From assembly GCA_902592965.1 (NCBI GenBank), contig CACJGL010000003.1, positions 1-64,000 on the forward strand: DNA of 64,000 nt. Direction: 5' to 3'. Origin of the DNA: an uncultured Pelagibacteraceae bacterium (lineage in GTDB: Bacteria > Pseudomonadota > Alphaproteobacteria > Pelagibacterales > Pelagibacteraceae). Below are positions 33,166-44,336 of the stretch, piece after piece (positions within the stretch are counted from its first letter, which is position 1; every line of letters begins with the position of its first letter). Below the pieces are notes generated by a model. That model did not search any database. It was given only the letters and a program-made list of their open reading frames with translations, and was not told the DNA's origin. The translations under genes were made by a program, and so were the position numbers.

Positions 33166-34106
33166 GTAACAAAAATTTAAAAATTTATTTAGCTGCACCA
33201 AGAGGATTTTGTGCAGGCGTTGATAGAGCAATTGAAATTGTAAAAAAGAGTATAGATAAATTTGGTGCTCCAGTTTATGTGAGACACGAAATTGTACATA
33301 ACAAACATGTTGTAGAAAGTTTAAAAAAGATAGGAGCGATATTTGTTGAAGAATTAGATGAAATCAAAGATAAGTCTAGACCAGTTATATTCTCAGCACA
33401 TGGGGTTCCAAAATCTGTTCCAGAGGAAGCTTCTAATTTAAATATGATGTTTGTAGATGCAACGTGTCCTCTAGTATCTAAAGTGCATAGAGAAGCAGAA
33501 AACTTAAATAAACAAGGACATCATATATTATTAATAGGTCACAAAAACCATCCAGAGGTTATTGGGACTATGGGTCAATTGCCAGAAGGTTCAATAGATT
33601 TAATAGAAAATATTGAGGATGCAAATAAGTATGAAAATGTCTCAAAAAAACACCTATCCTTCATAACTCAAACAACACTCTCTGTAGATGATACCAAAGA
33701 TATTATTGGAGCTCTTAAATCTAAGTTCCCAGATATTAAAGAGCCCAAAAAAGACGACATATGTTATGCAACAACAAATAGACAATCAGCTGTGAAAGAA
33801 ATAGCAGATAAATGTGATATGTTTTTTGTAATAGGAAGTAGAAATTCATCTAACTCTGTAAGATTAGTTGAGGTTGCTAAAAACTCTGGATGCAATTCTG
33901 CTGAGTTAATACACTCAGAAAGTCAAGTGCCATTAGATAAGATTAAAGAATGTAACACAATTGGAATTTCATCAGGTGCGTCTGCGCCAGAAATACTTGT
34001 TGAAAAGTTTATAGCAGAGTTAAAAAATCAATTTACAGTAAACATTGAAGAAGTTGAAATCGTAAAGGAAAATATAACTTTTAAAATTCCTGGAAAATTA
34101 AATTAA
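33162..34106 (+). CDS. ispH: 4-hydroxy-3-methylbut-2-enyl diphosphate reductase
   Basis: A 314-residue IspH/LytB. The three iron-sulfur cysteines are C17 (RGFCAGVDRA), C102 (DATCPLVSK) and C201 (DICYATTNRQ). Substrate histidines are in HEIVHNKHVVE and SAHGVPKSV. It makes IPP and DMAPP, the last step of the MEP pathway, and so feeds the carotenoid genes just upstream. It overlaps blh by 4 bases and thrB by 1, suggesting a single transcript. Confidence 0.97.
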   Translation: MSNKNLKIYLAAPRGFCAGVDRAIEIVKKSIDKFGAPVYVRHEIVHNKHVVESLKKIGAIFVEELDEIKDKSRPVIFSAHGVPKSVPEEASNLNMMFVDATCPLVSKVHREAENLNKQGHHILLIGHKNHPEVIGTMGQLPEGSIDLIENIEDANKYENVSKKHLSFITQTTLSVDDTKDIIGALKSKFPDIKEPKKDDICYATTNRQSAVKEIADKCDMFFVIGSRNSSNSVRLVEVAKNSGCNSAELIHSESQVPLDKIKECNTIGISSGASAPEILVEKFIAELKNQFTVNIEEVEIVKENITFKIPGKLN

Positions 34107-35071
34107 TGGCTGTTTATACTAAAATTAATAATAGACAGATAAAATTTATCGAGAAGAAATATAATATTGGAAAAATAGAAAATTATTCAGGTATAAAAAA
34201 AGGTATTGAAAATACCAACTTCCTTTTGAAGACAAAGAAAAACAAATACATTTTAACTATTTATGAAAAAAGAGTTCAGAAAAAAGATCTCCCGTTTTTT
34301 GTAAATCTTATGTCTGGTCTATCTAGATTAAAAGTAAAATGTCCAATTCCTATAAAAGACAAAAAAGGCAAATATTTATTTAATTTAAAAAGTAAAAAAG
34401 CTTGTATTGTCAGTTTCTTGGAAGGAAAAGATAAAGAACAACTAAACAACAAGGATTGTTTTATAGTTGGAAAAAATGCTGCACTTCTTCATAAAGCTTC
34501 AAAAAAATTGAAATTATATAGAAAAAATTCTCTATCGATAAATTCATGGGGATCAATTCTAAATAAAATAGACAATAAAATTAATAAATTGTCTAAAAAC
34601 TTAAAAGATTTAATGAAAGATGATTTGAAAGATATCAAAAGAAAATGGCCTAAAAAAATGCCAAATGGAATAATTCATAGCGATCTATTTATTGATAATA
34701 TTTTTTTCAATAAAGGCAAATTTTATGGATTTATAGATTTTTATTTTTCAGCTAATGATTTTTTATCTTATGAATTAGCAACCTGCATTAATGCTTTATG
34801 TTTTAAAAAGAAAAATAGAAAATTTGTATTAGATAGAAAAAGATCTTCGAATTTATTAAAGGGCTACCAATCTGTTAGAAAATTAAGTGAAATTGAAAAA
34901 AGAAGTTTAAATACATTATGTAGAGGATCAGCTTTAAGATATCTTTTGACTAGATCTTATGATTATTTAAATACTCCCAAACAAGCTATCATTAAAATTA
35001 AAGATCCAAAGGAGTATATAGATAAGTTAAACTTTCATAGAAATCTGAGCACATTTAAGGATTATTCTTGA
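34106..35071 (+). CDS. thrB: Homoserine kinase (ThrB type II, APH fold)
   Basis: A 321-residue kinase of the aminoglycoside phosphotransferase fold. The catalytic loop is IIHSDLFIDNIFF, followed by YGFIDFYFS for the metal-binding Asp. It differs from the GHMP-type ThrB of E. coli. It phosphorylates homoserine, the substrate of threonine synthase, encoded at 36006-37379 on the other strand. It shares one base with rnhA (TGATG). Confidence 0.93.
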   Translation: MAVYTKINNRQIKFIEKKYNIGKIENYSGIKKGIENTNFLLKTKKNKYILTIYEKRVQKKDLPFFVNLMSGLSRLKVKCPIPIKDKKGKYLFNLKSKKACIVSFLEGKDKEQLNNKDCFIVGKNAALLHKASKKLKLYRKNSLSINSWGSILNKIDNKINKLSKNLKDLMKDDLKDIKRKWPKKMPNGIIHSDLFIDNIFFNKGKFYGFIDFYFSANDFLSYELATCINALCFKKKNRKFVLDRKRSSNLLKGYQSVRKLSEIEKRSLNTLCRGSALRYLLTRSYDYLNTPKQAIIKIKDPKEYIDKLNFHRNLSTFKDYS

Positions 35072-35493
35072 TGATTAAAATCTACACAGATGGTTCATGC
35101 ATTGGAAATCCAGGAAATGGTGGCTGGGCAGCAATTATTATTGATAATGGAAAGAAAACTCAAATTAAAGGAAGTAAAAAAGTAACAACAAATAATCAAA
35201 TGGAGTTGCTAGCTCCTATCAAAGCATTAAAAAAAATTCCAAAAGGAAGCAAGGTTCAAATATTTACAGACTCTAAATATGTAAAATCTGGAATAACTGA
35301 ATGGATACATAATTGGAAAAAAAATGGTTGGAAAACAGCAAATAAAAAAGAAGTTAAGAATAAAGAACTTTGGACAGAATTAGATAATCTATCAAATACT
35401 TTTGAAATTAAATGGAGCTGGGTAAAGGCACATTCAACAGATAAACTTAATAATGAAGTGGATTTATTAGCAAGGTCCTCTGCAACAATTTAG
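35071..35493 (+). CDS. rnhA: Ribonuclease HI
   Basis: A 140-residue RNase HI starting at ATG 35071; the TTG three bases earlier is inside the thrB stop. The catalytic carboxylates are in YTDGSCIGNPG, NNQMELLAPIKAL, FTDSKYV and the terminal NNEVDLLA. The handle region KKNGWKTANKKEVKN is present. It removes the RNA strand of RNA-DNA hybrids. The ispH-thrB-rnhA order is found in many alphaproteobacteria as I recall. Confidence 0.96.
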   Translation: MIKIYTDGSCIGNPGNGGWAAIIIDNGKKTQIKGSKKVTTNNQMELLAPIKALKKIPKGSKVQIFTDSKYVKSGITEWIHNWKKNGWKTANKKEVKNKELWTELDNLSNTFEIKWSWVKAHSTDKLNNEVDLLARSSATI

Positions 35494-35520
35494 GTACACC
35501 TGGCAACAGAACTGCCCTAC
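35491..35520. other. GC-rich short element between convergent rnhA and peroxiredoxin genes
   Basis: This 30-base stretch is clearly richer in G+C than its surroundings. It has a hairpin-like GGCA (35502-35505), ACAGAAC loop and TGCC (35513-35516), flanked by TAG and CTA that could extend the pairing with bulges. No T tract follows on either strand. It may be a weak shared terminator or RNA-stabilising element; I do not recognise it. Confidence 0.3.
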
Positions 35521-35523
35521 TAA

Positions 35524-36009
35524 TTATAATAAATCTAAAACACCTTCTGCTGAAGATAAGCCACACTGCTTTGTCTCTTTTTCAACTTGTAAATTTATAA
35601 CTTCTAAGTTTTGAATAACCATCGCATAACGATTTGAACGAATACCCATTCCTTTTGAATTTCTATCTACTTCAGCGCCAATTGCTTTAGTAAATAATAG
35701 ATACGGATCTGATAACATTGTAATTTTGCCTCCAGCATTATTCGCTTCTCCCCAAGCATTCATAACAAAAGGATCATTCACAGATAAACAAAATATATTA
35801 TCTATTCCTTTGGCTTTTATTTTATCTGCATTATCTACATATCCAGGAAGATGCAGTTTTGAACAAGTAGAAGTAAAGGCGCCAGGTAATCCAAATAAAA
35901 CAGCTTTACCTTTTCCTAATATATCTCTAATTTTACTAGTTTGTGGTTCACCATCTATTAGATGGAAAATTTCTATATCTGGGATTTGATCTTTTATTTT
36001 TAATTTCAT
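35524..36009 (-). CDS. Peroxiredoxin, Prx5-like (AhpC/TSA superfamily)
   Basis: A 161-residue peroxiredoxin. The peroxidatic cysteine is in LPGAFTSTCSKLHLPGY near residue 49, and the Prx5-type C-terminus CGLSSAEGVLDLL holds a second cysteine. It reduces H2O2 and organic peroxides, probably with glutaredoxin or thioredoxin. It is the last gene of the cox-surf1-thrC run and overlaps thrC by 4 bases. A peroxidase beside respiratory genes is sensible in an oligotroph. Confidence 0.93.
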   Translation of the reverse strand: MKLKIKDQIPDIEIFHLIDGEPQTSKIRDILGKGKAVLFGLPGAFTSTCSKLHLPGYVDNADKIKAKGIDNIFCLSVNDPFVMNAWGEANNAGGKITMLSDPYLLFTKAIGAEVDRNSKGMGIRSNRYAMVIQNLEVINLQVEKETKQCGLSSAEGVLDLL

Positions 36010-37379
36010 ATTGAGTTTATTACGTATTCTTTAACTTTATTTATATCATTTGAGATAACCTCAAATTTTTCTTTTCTATCATAAACATATTTAAGACTAT
36101 CTGGTAATTCTTCAGTTTTTGAGATTGCATCTTTAATTGCTTTTGGAAATTTACAGGGGTGTGCTGTAGATAAAACAACGCAATTTTGCTCTAACCCAAG
36201 TTTTTTTGCAGCACCAATTCCAACTGCAGTATGTGGGTCAACCACAACTTTATATTCTTTATTTATATCTTTTATCATTTGGATAGTTTCTTTTTCATCT
36301 AACATTTCAGATATAAAATTCTTTTTTATTTCATCTAAGTCACTATTATCAATTTGATAAGTATTATTTTTTATCTTACTCATAACATCTTTTGTAACTT
36401 CTGAGTTACAGTCTTTTACATCATATAAAAGTCTTTCAAAGTTACTTGCTATCTGGATATCCATGCTAGGAGTATTTGTTTCCTCAACTTTCTTTTGAGT
36501 ATAATCCCCGCCAGAAATTGCTCTATGAAGGATGTCATTTTTGTTAGTAGCTACAATAAGTTTATCAATTGGAAGACCAAGTTTCTTCGCTAAATAACCA
36601 GCATAAATATCTCCAAAATTTCCAGTAGGAACAGAAAAAGACAGAGACTGTCCATTGCCTATTTTAAAATAAGAATAAAAATAATAAACAGCTTGAGCAA
36701 CAATTCTTGCCCAATTAATTGAATTAACACCTGACATATTTATTGAGCTGGAAAATTTTTCATCATTAAACATGGCTTTAACTAAATTTTGACAGTCATC
36801 AAAGTTACCCTCAATAGCAATATTGAAAACATTTTTTTCTTCATGGATTGTCATCAGTCTTCTTTGCACTGGTGAAATTCTGTTATTTGGATGTAATACA
36901 AAAACATTTAGATTCTTTTTGCCTTTTAAAGCATCAATAGCAGCTGCACCTGTATCTCCTGAAGTTGCTACAATAATATTAATTTTTTTTTGCTCATTTC
37001 CTAAATGATATTGATAAAAATTTCCTATCAATTGCATTGCAATATCTTTAAAAGCAAGTGTTGGGCCGTGATAGAGTTCTAAAACTTTTAAATTTCCTAA
37101 ATCAGATATTTTTACAACATCCTCTGTTCTAAAATTTGAATAAGATTTTGATACTATAGAAATTAACTCTTCTTTTGACATAAAATCACCAATAAATGGG
37201 AAAATTATTTCGGCTGCTAATTCATTGTAATTAAAACTACTTAGTTTGTTTAATTCATCTTTACTAAATGGTTTGATTGATTTTGGTACAAAAAGACCTC
37301 CATCATCAGCTAAACCTTTCAGAAATACGTTTTTAAATGAAAAATGATCTGAATTATTTCTAGTGCTTATATATTCCAT
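36006..37379 (-). CDS. thrC: Threonine synthase
   Basis: A 457-residue PLP enzyme of the long ThrC class. The Schiff-base lysine is K111 in GPTLAFKDIAMQ, and the phosphate-binding ATSGDTGAAA and PTGNFGDIYAG loops are present. It converts O-phosphohomoserine to threonine. It is in the same transcription unit as SURF1 (1-base overlap) and the peroxiredoxin gene. Confidence 0.96.
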   Translation of the reverse strand: MEYISTRNNSDHFSFKNVFLKGLADDGGLFVPKSIKPFSKDELNKLSSFNYNELAAEIIFPFIGDFMSKEELISIVSKSYSNFRTEDVVKISDLGNLKVLELYHGPTLAFKDIAMQLIGNFYQYHLGNEQKKINIIVATSGDTGAAAIDALKGKKNLNVFVLHPNNRISPVQRRLMTIHEEKNVFNIAIEGNFDDCQNLVKAMFNDEKFSSSINMSGVNSINWARIVAQAVYYFYSYFKIGNGQSLSFSVPTGNFGDIYAGYLAKKLGLPIDKLIVATNKNDILHRAISGGDYTQKKVEETNTPSMDIQIASNFERLLYDVKDCNSEVTKDVMSKIKNNTYQIDNSDLDEIKKNFISEMLDEKETIQMIKDINKEYKVVVDPHTAVGIGAAKKLGLEQNCVVLSTAHPCKFPKAIKDAISKTEELPDSLKYVYDRKEKFEVISNDINKVKEYVINSI

Positions 37380-38035
37380 CAGTAATTTTTTTTTCTAAAA
37401 TATAAATATATTAAAAAAATGGAAACAGCTAATGAAAACCATGTAAGAGCATACTTTAAGTGGTTGTTTGAAATATTGGCTCCAATTTGTTTTGACTGGG
37501 GATAAATTCCTTCTTGGTTGCTAATATTGTTGATAATGAATGGAGAAAATTCTTTACCTGTATAGGTCAATAAATCTTCATCTTTAAGCGTGAACCAATA
37601 ATTCTTATTTACGTCATTATCTGGCTTGAAATAATTAAATTTACTTTTTAATTTTAAAACTCCCTCAAATTTACTTTTATTTGAAACATACTTTTTAGAT
37701 TTAAAATCTCTTGGAACCCAACCCCGATTTATTAAATAGCTTTTATTGTTAATACTAACTGGATTTACAATGTCAAATCCTGGCTCTCCTTTTTCATTTA
37801 AGGAATATAAATAAATTATTTTTGAATTATCTAATATTCCCTCAAATTTGATTTTTTTAAAGTTAATTGGATTACTTCCATTAAATTCTACTGGATCACT
37901 TTTTAAAGATTGGTCGATTGAATTTATTAGATCAAGCTTCCAGTTTAGTCTTATAATTTGCCAAGTACCTAATGCCAAAAAAACTAAAATAAAAAAGTAT
38001 ACAAAGATTGAAAAAGATAGCTTATTTTTCAACAA
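37379..38035 (-). CDS. SURF1-family cytochrome oxidase assembly protein
   Basis: A 218-residue protein with one membrane helix at each end (about 8-25 and 195-212) around a periplasmic domain with the family's YLINRGWVP motif. SURF1 helps insert haem a into subunit I of aa3 oxidase. It lies 3 bases after ctaE, within the oxidase cluster. Confidence 0.9.
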   Translation of the reverse strand: MLKNKLSFSIFVYFFILVFLALGTWQIIRLNWKLDLINSIDQSLKSDPVEFNGSNPINFKKIKFEGILDNSKIIYLYSLNEKGEPGFDIVNPVSINNKSYLINRGWVPRDFKSKKYVSNKSKFEGVLKLKSKFNYFKPDNDVNKNYWFTLKDEDLLTYTGKEFSPFIINNISNQEGIYPQSKQIGANISNNHLKYALTWFSLAVSIFLIYLYFRKKNY

Positions 38036-38038
38036 CTA

Positions 38039-38830
38039 TTAACTTCCCCAAATGTAAATAGCTGCAAATAAGAACAACCAGACAACGTCAACAAAGTGCC
38101 AGTACCAAGCAGCAGCCTCGAAACCAAAGTGATGTTCTTTAGTAAAATGTCCTAATTTACCTCTCCATAAGCAAACCGCTAAGAAAATAGTCCCAACTAA
38201 AACGTGGAAACCATGAAACCCTGTGGCCATATAGAATGTAGCTCCATAAATGTGACCTGAAAAACTAAATGTGGCGTGTTGGTATTCGTATATTTGCAAT
38301 AACGTAAAAAATGCTCCTAAAATTACTGTACAGATTAGACCATTTATAAATCCTTTTCTATCATCCTCTAATAAAGAATGGTGTGCCCAAGTTACTGTTG
38401 TACCAGATAAAAGTAGGACAAGAGTATTTATAAGTGGGATGTCCCATGGATCAAAAGTTTCAATATCTTTTGGTGGCCATACATTTCCCATGAATTCATT
38501 TGGAAACAAACTTGCATCAAAGTATGCCCAAAACCATGCAACAAAAAACATTACCTCAGAAGCAATAAATAATGTCATTCCATATCTGTGATGAATTTGA
38601 ACAACAGGTGTATGATGACCTTTATGCTCAGCTTCTATCACAACGTCTCTGAACCACATAAAGGCACAATAAAATATAAGTAAAAAACCTAGGACCATCG
38701 CCCACATAACTTTACTGTGAAAATAATAAACAGATCCAACAGCTGTAACTAGTGTTGCTATAGATGTAGCTAAAGGCCAAGGACTAGGATCAACTAAATG
38801 ATAATCATGTTTTTGACCAGATGCAGACAT
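38039..38830 (-). CDS. ctaE: Cytochrome c oxidase subunit III
   Basis: A 263-residue seven-helix protein. Characteristic segments are HDYHLVDPSPWP, RYGMTLFIASEVMFFVAWFW, GFHGFHVLVGTIFL and the C-terminal WYWHFVDVVWLFLF. It stabilises the aa3 oxidase core. It starts 5 bases after ctaG. Confidence 0.97.
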   Translation of the reverse strand: MSASGQKHDYHLVDPSPWPLATSIATLVTAVGSVYYFHSKVMWAMVLGFLLIFYCAFMWFRDVVIEAEHKGHHTPVVQIHHRYGMTLFIASEVMFFVAWFWAYFDASLFPNEFMGNVWPPKDIETFDPWDIPLINTLVLLLSGTTVTWAHHSLLEDDRKGFINGLICTVILGAFFTLLQIYEYQHATFSFSGHIYGATFYMATGFHGFHVLVGTIFLAVCLWRGKLGHFTKEHHFGFEAAAWYWHFVDVVWLFLFAAIYIWGS

Positions 38831-38835
38831 TTATT

Positions 38836-39384
38836 TTAACTCTCTTTTTTTTCGTTTTTATAATATTCAGATGAGAAAAAAGTATATGACATAGTAACAT
38901 CTTCAACTCTAGATGTTTTTGGATCATTTACTAATTCTGGATCTAAGTAAAATACCAGGGTGTAACTTGCCTTTTCCCCTGGATCTAGTGTTTGTTTTTC
39001 AAAGCAAAAACAGCCTAATTTATTAAAATATGCTCCAAATGATGATGGAGAGACATTATATGTAGCTACTGCAGATGAAATTTCATCTCCTGTGTTTTCC
39101 ACTTCAAATTTAATTCTGTATACCTTGCCTGGCTGAACATCCATTGTTTTTTGATCAACATCAAAATTCCAATCAAGAGCACTGTTAACATTGGTATCTA
39201 ATCTTACATTTATTTTTTTATCTAAAACTATATTAGGAGCCTCTTTAGATATTTGTGTTGTTCCACCAAAGCCAGTTACTCTACAAAATAAATCATACAA
39301 AGGCACAGCTGCAAAAGACAATCCCAACATAAAGACAAAAATTCCTGCAAGAATTAGTGGAGTTAAAGTATTTTTTTTAATCAT
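38836..39384 (-). CDS. ctaG: Cytochrome c oxidase assembly protein CtaG/Cox11
   Basis: A 182-residue protein with an N-terminal anchor helix followed by VPLYDLFCRVTGFGG and the copper-binding KLGCFCFEKQTL. Cox11 delivers copper to the CuB site of subunit I. Its ATG overlaps the stop of the 41-codon coxF-like gene. Confidence 0.95.
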   Translation of the reverse strand: MIKKNTLTPLILAGIFVFMLGLSFAAVPLYDLFCRVTGFGGTTQISKEAPNIVLDKKINVRLDTNVNSALDWNFDVDQKTMDVQPGKVYRIKFEVENTGDEISSAVATYNVSPSSFGAYFNKLGCFCFEKQTLDPGEKASYTLVFYLDPELVNDPKTSRVEDVTMSYTFFSSEYYKNEKKES

Positions 39385-39506
39385 AGAGGTCTTTCAAATA
39401 CTCCAATATTAAATAATGTGAAAATGAATAAGAAAACTATAAATGCAACCAAACCAACTGCTGTCCATAAATTTTTCTTTTTTAATTTCTGATCTTTGAC
39501 TATCAT
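39381..39506 (-). CDS. CoxF-like single-helix small protein, 41 residues
   Basis: A small frame read on the minus strand from ATG 39506 to TGA 39381. It has a short charged start (VKDQKLKKKN), one hydrophobic helix (about 14-35) and the end GVFERPL. Both ends overlap neighbours by ATGA: the start with the ctaB stop and the stop with the ctaG start. Alphaproteobacteria commonly have a short unnamed or CoxF protein exactly here. It probably assists oxidase assembly, but no function is shown. The perfect fit between overlapping neighbours supports it as a real gene. Confidence 0.8.
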   Translation of the reverse strand: MIVKDQKLKKKNLWTAVGLVAFIVFLFIFTLFNIGVFERPL

Positions 39507-40411
39507 AAAACTTTATCCACTAAGAAAAAAACAAATATTAAAAATAAATAAATAATTGAATAGCTAAAAATATGTTTAGCTTTCTTTATGTTAAATTTCC
39601 CAACTTTATAGTTGTAAAGCTGGAAACAAATTAAATTATAATAAAATGTAAGAAGTAAGCTAAGTGTTAAGAATACTTCGCCGACAAATCCAATATAATA
39701 TGGGAAAATAATTGTAGGTATCATTAGTAAAGAGTAAATTAGAATATTCTTTTTAGTATCCTGAATTCCATTAGTTACTGGAAGCATTGGAATACCTGCT
39801 TTTTTATAATCATCAGCTTTGTACAAGCTTAATGCCCAAAAGTGTGATGGTGTCCAAAAGAAAATTATTAAGAAAAAAGCAATCGATTCTAACGAAATAG
39901 AATTTGTTGCTATTGCCCATCCAATTACTGGTGGTAAAGCTCCTGACGCTCCACCTATAACAATATTTTGTGGAGTTTTTCTTTTTAACCAAATTGTATA
40001 AACAAATACATAAAATAATATCGTAAACAATAATAGAGATGCTGATAAAGCATTTGTAACAAAGTATAAGCTCACAACTGAAACAACTGACAGAGATGTT
40101 CCAAAATATAACGCTTGGTTTCTGTTCAACTTTCCTCTTGGAATTGGACGTAAGCATGTTCTAGTCATTAATTTATCTAAATCAGCTTCATACCACATGT
40201 TAAGTGCTCCTGCTGCTCCAGCACCAAAAGCTACAATTAATATCCCAATCACTGATTGTTGAAATGAAACTGAAGTAGGAGCTGTTAACAGACCAACTGC
40301 ACAAGTGAAAATAACAAGAGACATTACTCTTGGTTTCATTAACTTTAATAATTCAGGAATAATACCTAGTTCGTAATATGATTTTTTTACTTTAGAATAC
40401 GTCGTAGCCAT
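39503..40411 (-). CDS. ctaB: Protohaem IX farnesyltransferase (haem O synthase)
   Basis: A 302-residue polytopic UbiA-family prenyltransferase. The allylic diphosphate site is NMWYEADLDKLMTRT followed by RPIPRGKL, and the second loop carries DDYKKAGIPMLPV. It adds a farnesyl chain to haem b for aa3 oxidase. It lies 26 bases after ctaD. Confidence 0.96.
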   Translation of the reverse strand: MATTYSKVKKSYYELGIIPELLKLMKPRVMSLVIFTCAVGLLTAPTSVSFQQSVIGILIVAFGAGAAGALNMWYEADLDKLMTRTCLRPIPRGKLNRNQALYFGTSLSVVSVVSLYFVTNALSASLLLFTILFYVFVYTIWLKRKTPQNIVIGGASGALPPVIGWAIATNSISLESIAFFLIIFFWTPSHFWALSLYKADDYKKAGIPMLPVTNGIQDTKKNILIYSLLMIPTIIFPYYIGFVGEVFLTLSLLLTFYYNLICFQLYNYKVGKFNIKKAKHIFSYSIIYLFLIFVFFLVDKVL

Positions 40412-40437
40412 TTTAATTTTTATATCTTAAGACGTTA

Positions 40438-42887
<2,450 letters not shown>

Positions 42888-42911
42888 TTGTTTTCTATAT
42901 AGATCGAAAAT

Positions 42912-42942
42912 ATTATAAAAAATACTAGAGAATTCGCGACAA
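42912..42942 (-). promoter_or_regulatory. Candidate promoter of the ctaC oxidase operon
   Basis: On the minus strand TTGTCG (42942-42937) and a perfect TATAAT (42917-42912) are separated by 19 bases. The -10 lies 24 bases before the chosen ctaC start. The spacing is longer than the ideal 17, so the -35 is less sure than the -10. Confidence 0.42.
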
Positions 42943-42946
42943 TTTA

Positions 42947-43645
42947 TCAATTTTGCAAATAATTGATCACAGATAACGCGGATATAACCGCAGTTTCAGA
43001 CCTTAAAATGTTATCACTTAGTTTTATCGATTGAGACCCTTTAAAGTTTAGAATCTTTTTAATTTCACTGGCTGAATAATCCCCTTCAGGACCAATTAAA
43101 AGACAATTTGGTTTTGAATTAGAAATTTTAATTTTTTTATTATTCGTATTTAAATCTCCAAAAATTAAATTTATATCTGAATTGTTAGACAGGAATTTAT
43201 CTAATGATTGAGGTTTTTCAATTGAGGGAATATTTATTCTATTACTTTGCTCACACGACTCTATAATTATTTTATTTAATCTCTCATTATTTACTTTTCT
43301 AACAATTGTCCTTTCAGAAATAATTGGTACAAATTTTGTTACTCCAAGCTCAGTTGCTTTTTGTATCATAAAGTTAAAATAATTTGATTTAATAGGTGAG
43401 AAGGCTAGCCAGATTTCTTGCTCTTTATCTTTTTGTCTTAATTGTTCAACAACCTTAAAATTTAAGCTGCTTTTTGAAATTTCAGTTACAATTGACTTCC
43501 ATTCTCCAGATTTATTAAAAACTGAAAAGGTCTCTCCTTGTTTAATCCTCATTACTTTCAATAAATAATGTGATTGAGACTTAGTTAAATTAGTTTCTAA
43601 ATTAATTGATAATTTTTCTGGATAAAATATTCTAATATTGCTCAT
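42947..43645 (-). CDS. rsmE: 16S rRNA (uracil1498-N3)-methyltransferase
   Basis: A 232-residue SPOUT methyltransferase. The knot region shows LIGPEGDYSASEIKKI and SIKLSDNILRSETAVISAL. RsmE methylates U1498 in the decoding region of 16S rRNA. It starts 17 bases from the divergent HAD gene, so the two promoters must lie partly in each other's coding sequence. Confidence 0.94.
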   Translation of the reverse strand: MSNIRIFYPEKLSINLETNLTKSQSHYLLKVMRIKQGETFSVFNKSGEWKSIVTEISKSSLNFKVVEQLRQKDKEQEIWLAFSPIKSNYFNFMIQKATELGVTKFVPIISERTIVRKVNNERLNKIIIESCEQSNRINIPSIEKPQSLDKFLSNNSDINLIFGDLNTNNKKIKISNSKPNCLLIGPEGDYSASEIKKILNFKGSQSIKLSDNILRSETAVISALSVINYLQN

Positions 43646-43662
43646 TATATTTAAATTAATTT

Positions 43663-44325
43663 ATGAAAAAAATTAAAGCAATCATATTTGATGCATACGG
43701 CACCCTATTTGATGTTAATTCTGCAGCTGAAAAATGTAAGGAAAAATTAGGAGATAAATGGGAAGGTTTCGCTAATTATTGGAGAACTACACAGCTTGAA
43801 TATACTTGGCTTAGAAGTTTAATGAGAAGACACAAAGATTTTTGGCAAATCACTGAAGATAGTTTGGATAAATCTATGAATTTTTACAATATTGATAATT
43901 CAATGAGATCAGAACTATTAAATTTATATAAAGTGCTTTCACCATTTACAGAAGTAAGGGATGCTTTAAAAAAATTAAAACAATCAAATTATAAATTATC
44001 AATTCTATCAAATGGTACACCTGACCTTTTAAATGAACTTGTAGTTAGCAATCAATTAAAAGATATTTTTGATGATATTTTTTCTGTAGAAGAAGCTGGT
44101 ATTTTTAAACCAGATTCAAAAGTATATGATCTTCCAATAAATAAATATAATATTGAAAAGAATGAAGTTTTATTCTTAAGTGCTAATACATGGGATGTTT
44201 CTGGTGCAGGGAATTATGGATACAACACAGTTTGGGTAAATAGAAATAATAATATTTTTGATAAATTAGATTTTGAACCTAACCAACAAATAAGTAATTT
44301 ATCAGAATTGCTTGATTTAATTTAG
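43663..44325 (+). CDS. Haloacid dehalogenase, type II (L-2-haloacid dehalogenase-like)
   Basis: A 220-residue HAD enzyme. The nucleophile motif IFDAYGTLFDV is that of L-2-haloacid dehalogenases rather than phosphatases, and SILSNGTPDLL, GIFKPDSKVYDL and LSANTWDVSGAGNYGYNTVWVNR complete the active site. It could hydrolyse 2-haloalkanoic acids, which occur in seawater, or a phosphate ester. Pirin and a quinone reductase follow at 11 and 2 bases, suggesting one unit. Confidence 0.85.
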   Translation: MKKIKAIIFDAYGTLFDVNSAAEKCKEKLGDKWEGFANYWRTTQLEYTWLRSLMRRHKDFWQITEDSLDKSMNFYNIDNSMRSELLNLYKVLSPFTEVRDALKKLKQSNYKLSILSNGTPDLLNELVVSNQLKDIFDDIFSVEEAGIFKPDSKVYDLPINKYNIEKNEVLFLSANTWDVSGAGNYGYNTVWVNRNNNIFDKLDFEPNQQISNLSELLDLI

Positions 44326-44336
44326 ATATATCCTAT

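Noticed and set aside
36006..37379. Amino-acid riboswitch or leader peptide upstream of thrC or ilvE
   Set aside because: thrC overlaps SURF1 and ilvE has a 59-base spacer with no leader peptide, run of codons or hairpin.
39813..40157. Second minus-strand frame of 114 codons inside ctaB
   Set aside because: Same strand but another frame of a strongly conserved prenyltransferase; no homology seen.
42888..42950. N-terminal extension of ctaC
   Set aside because: A proper signal peptide starts at 42887, and the extension covers the likely promoter.
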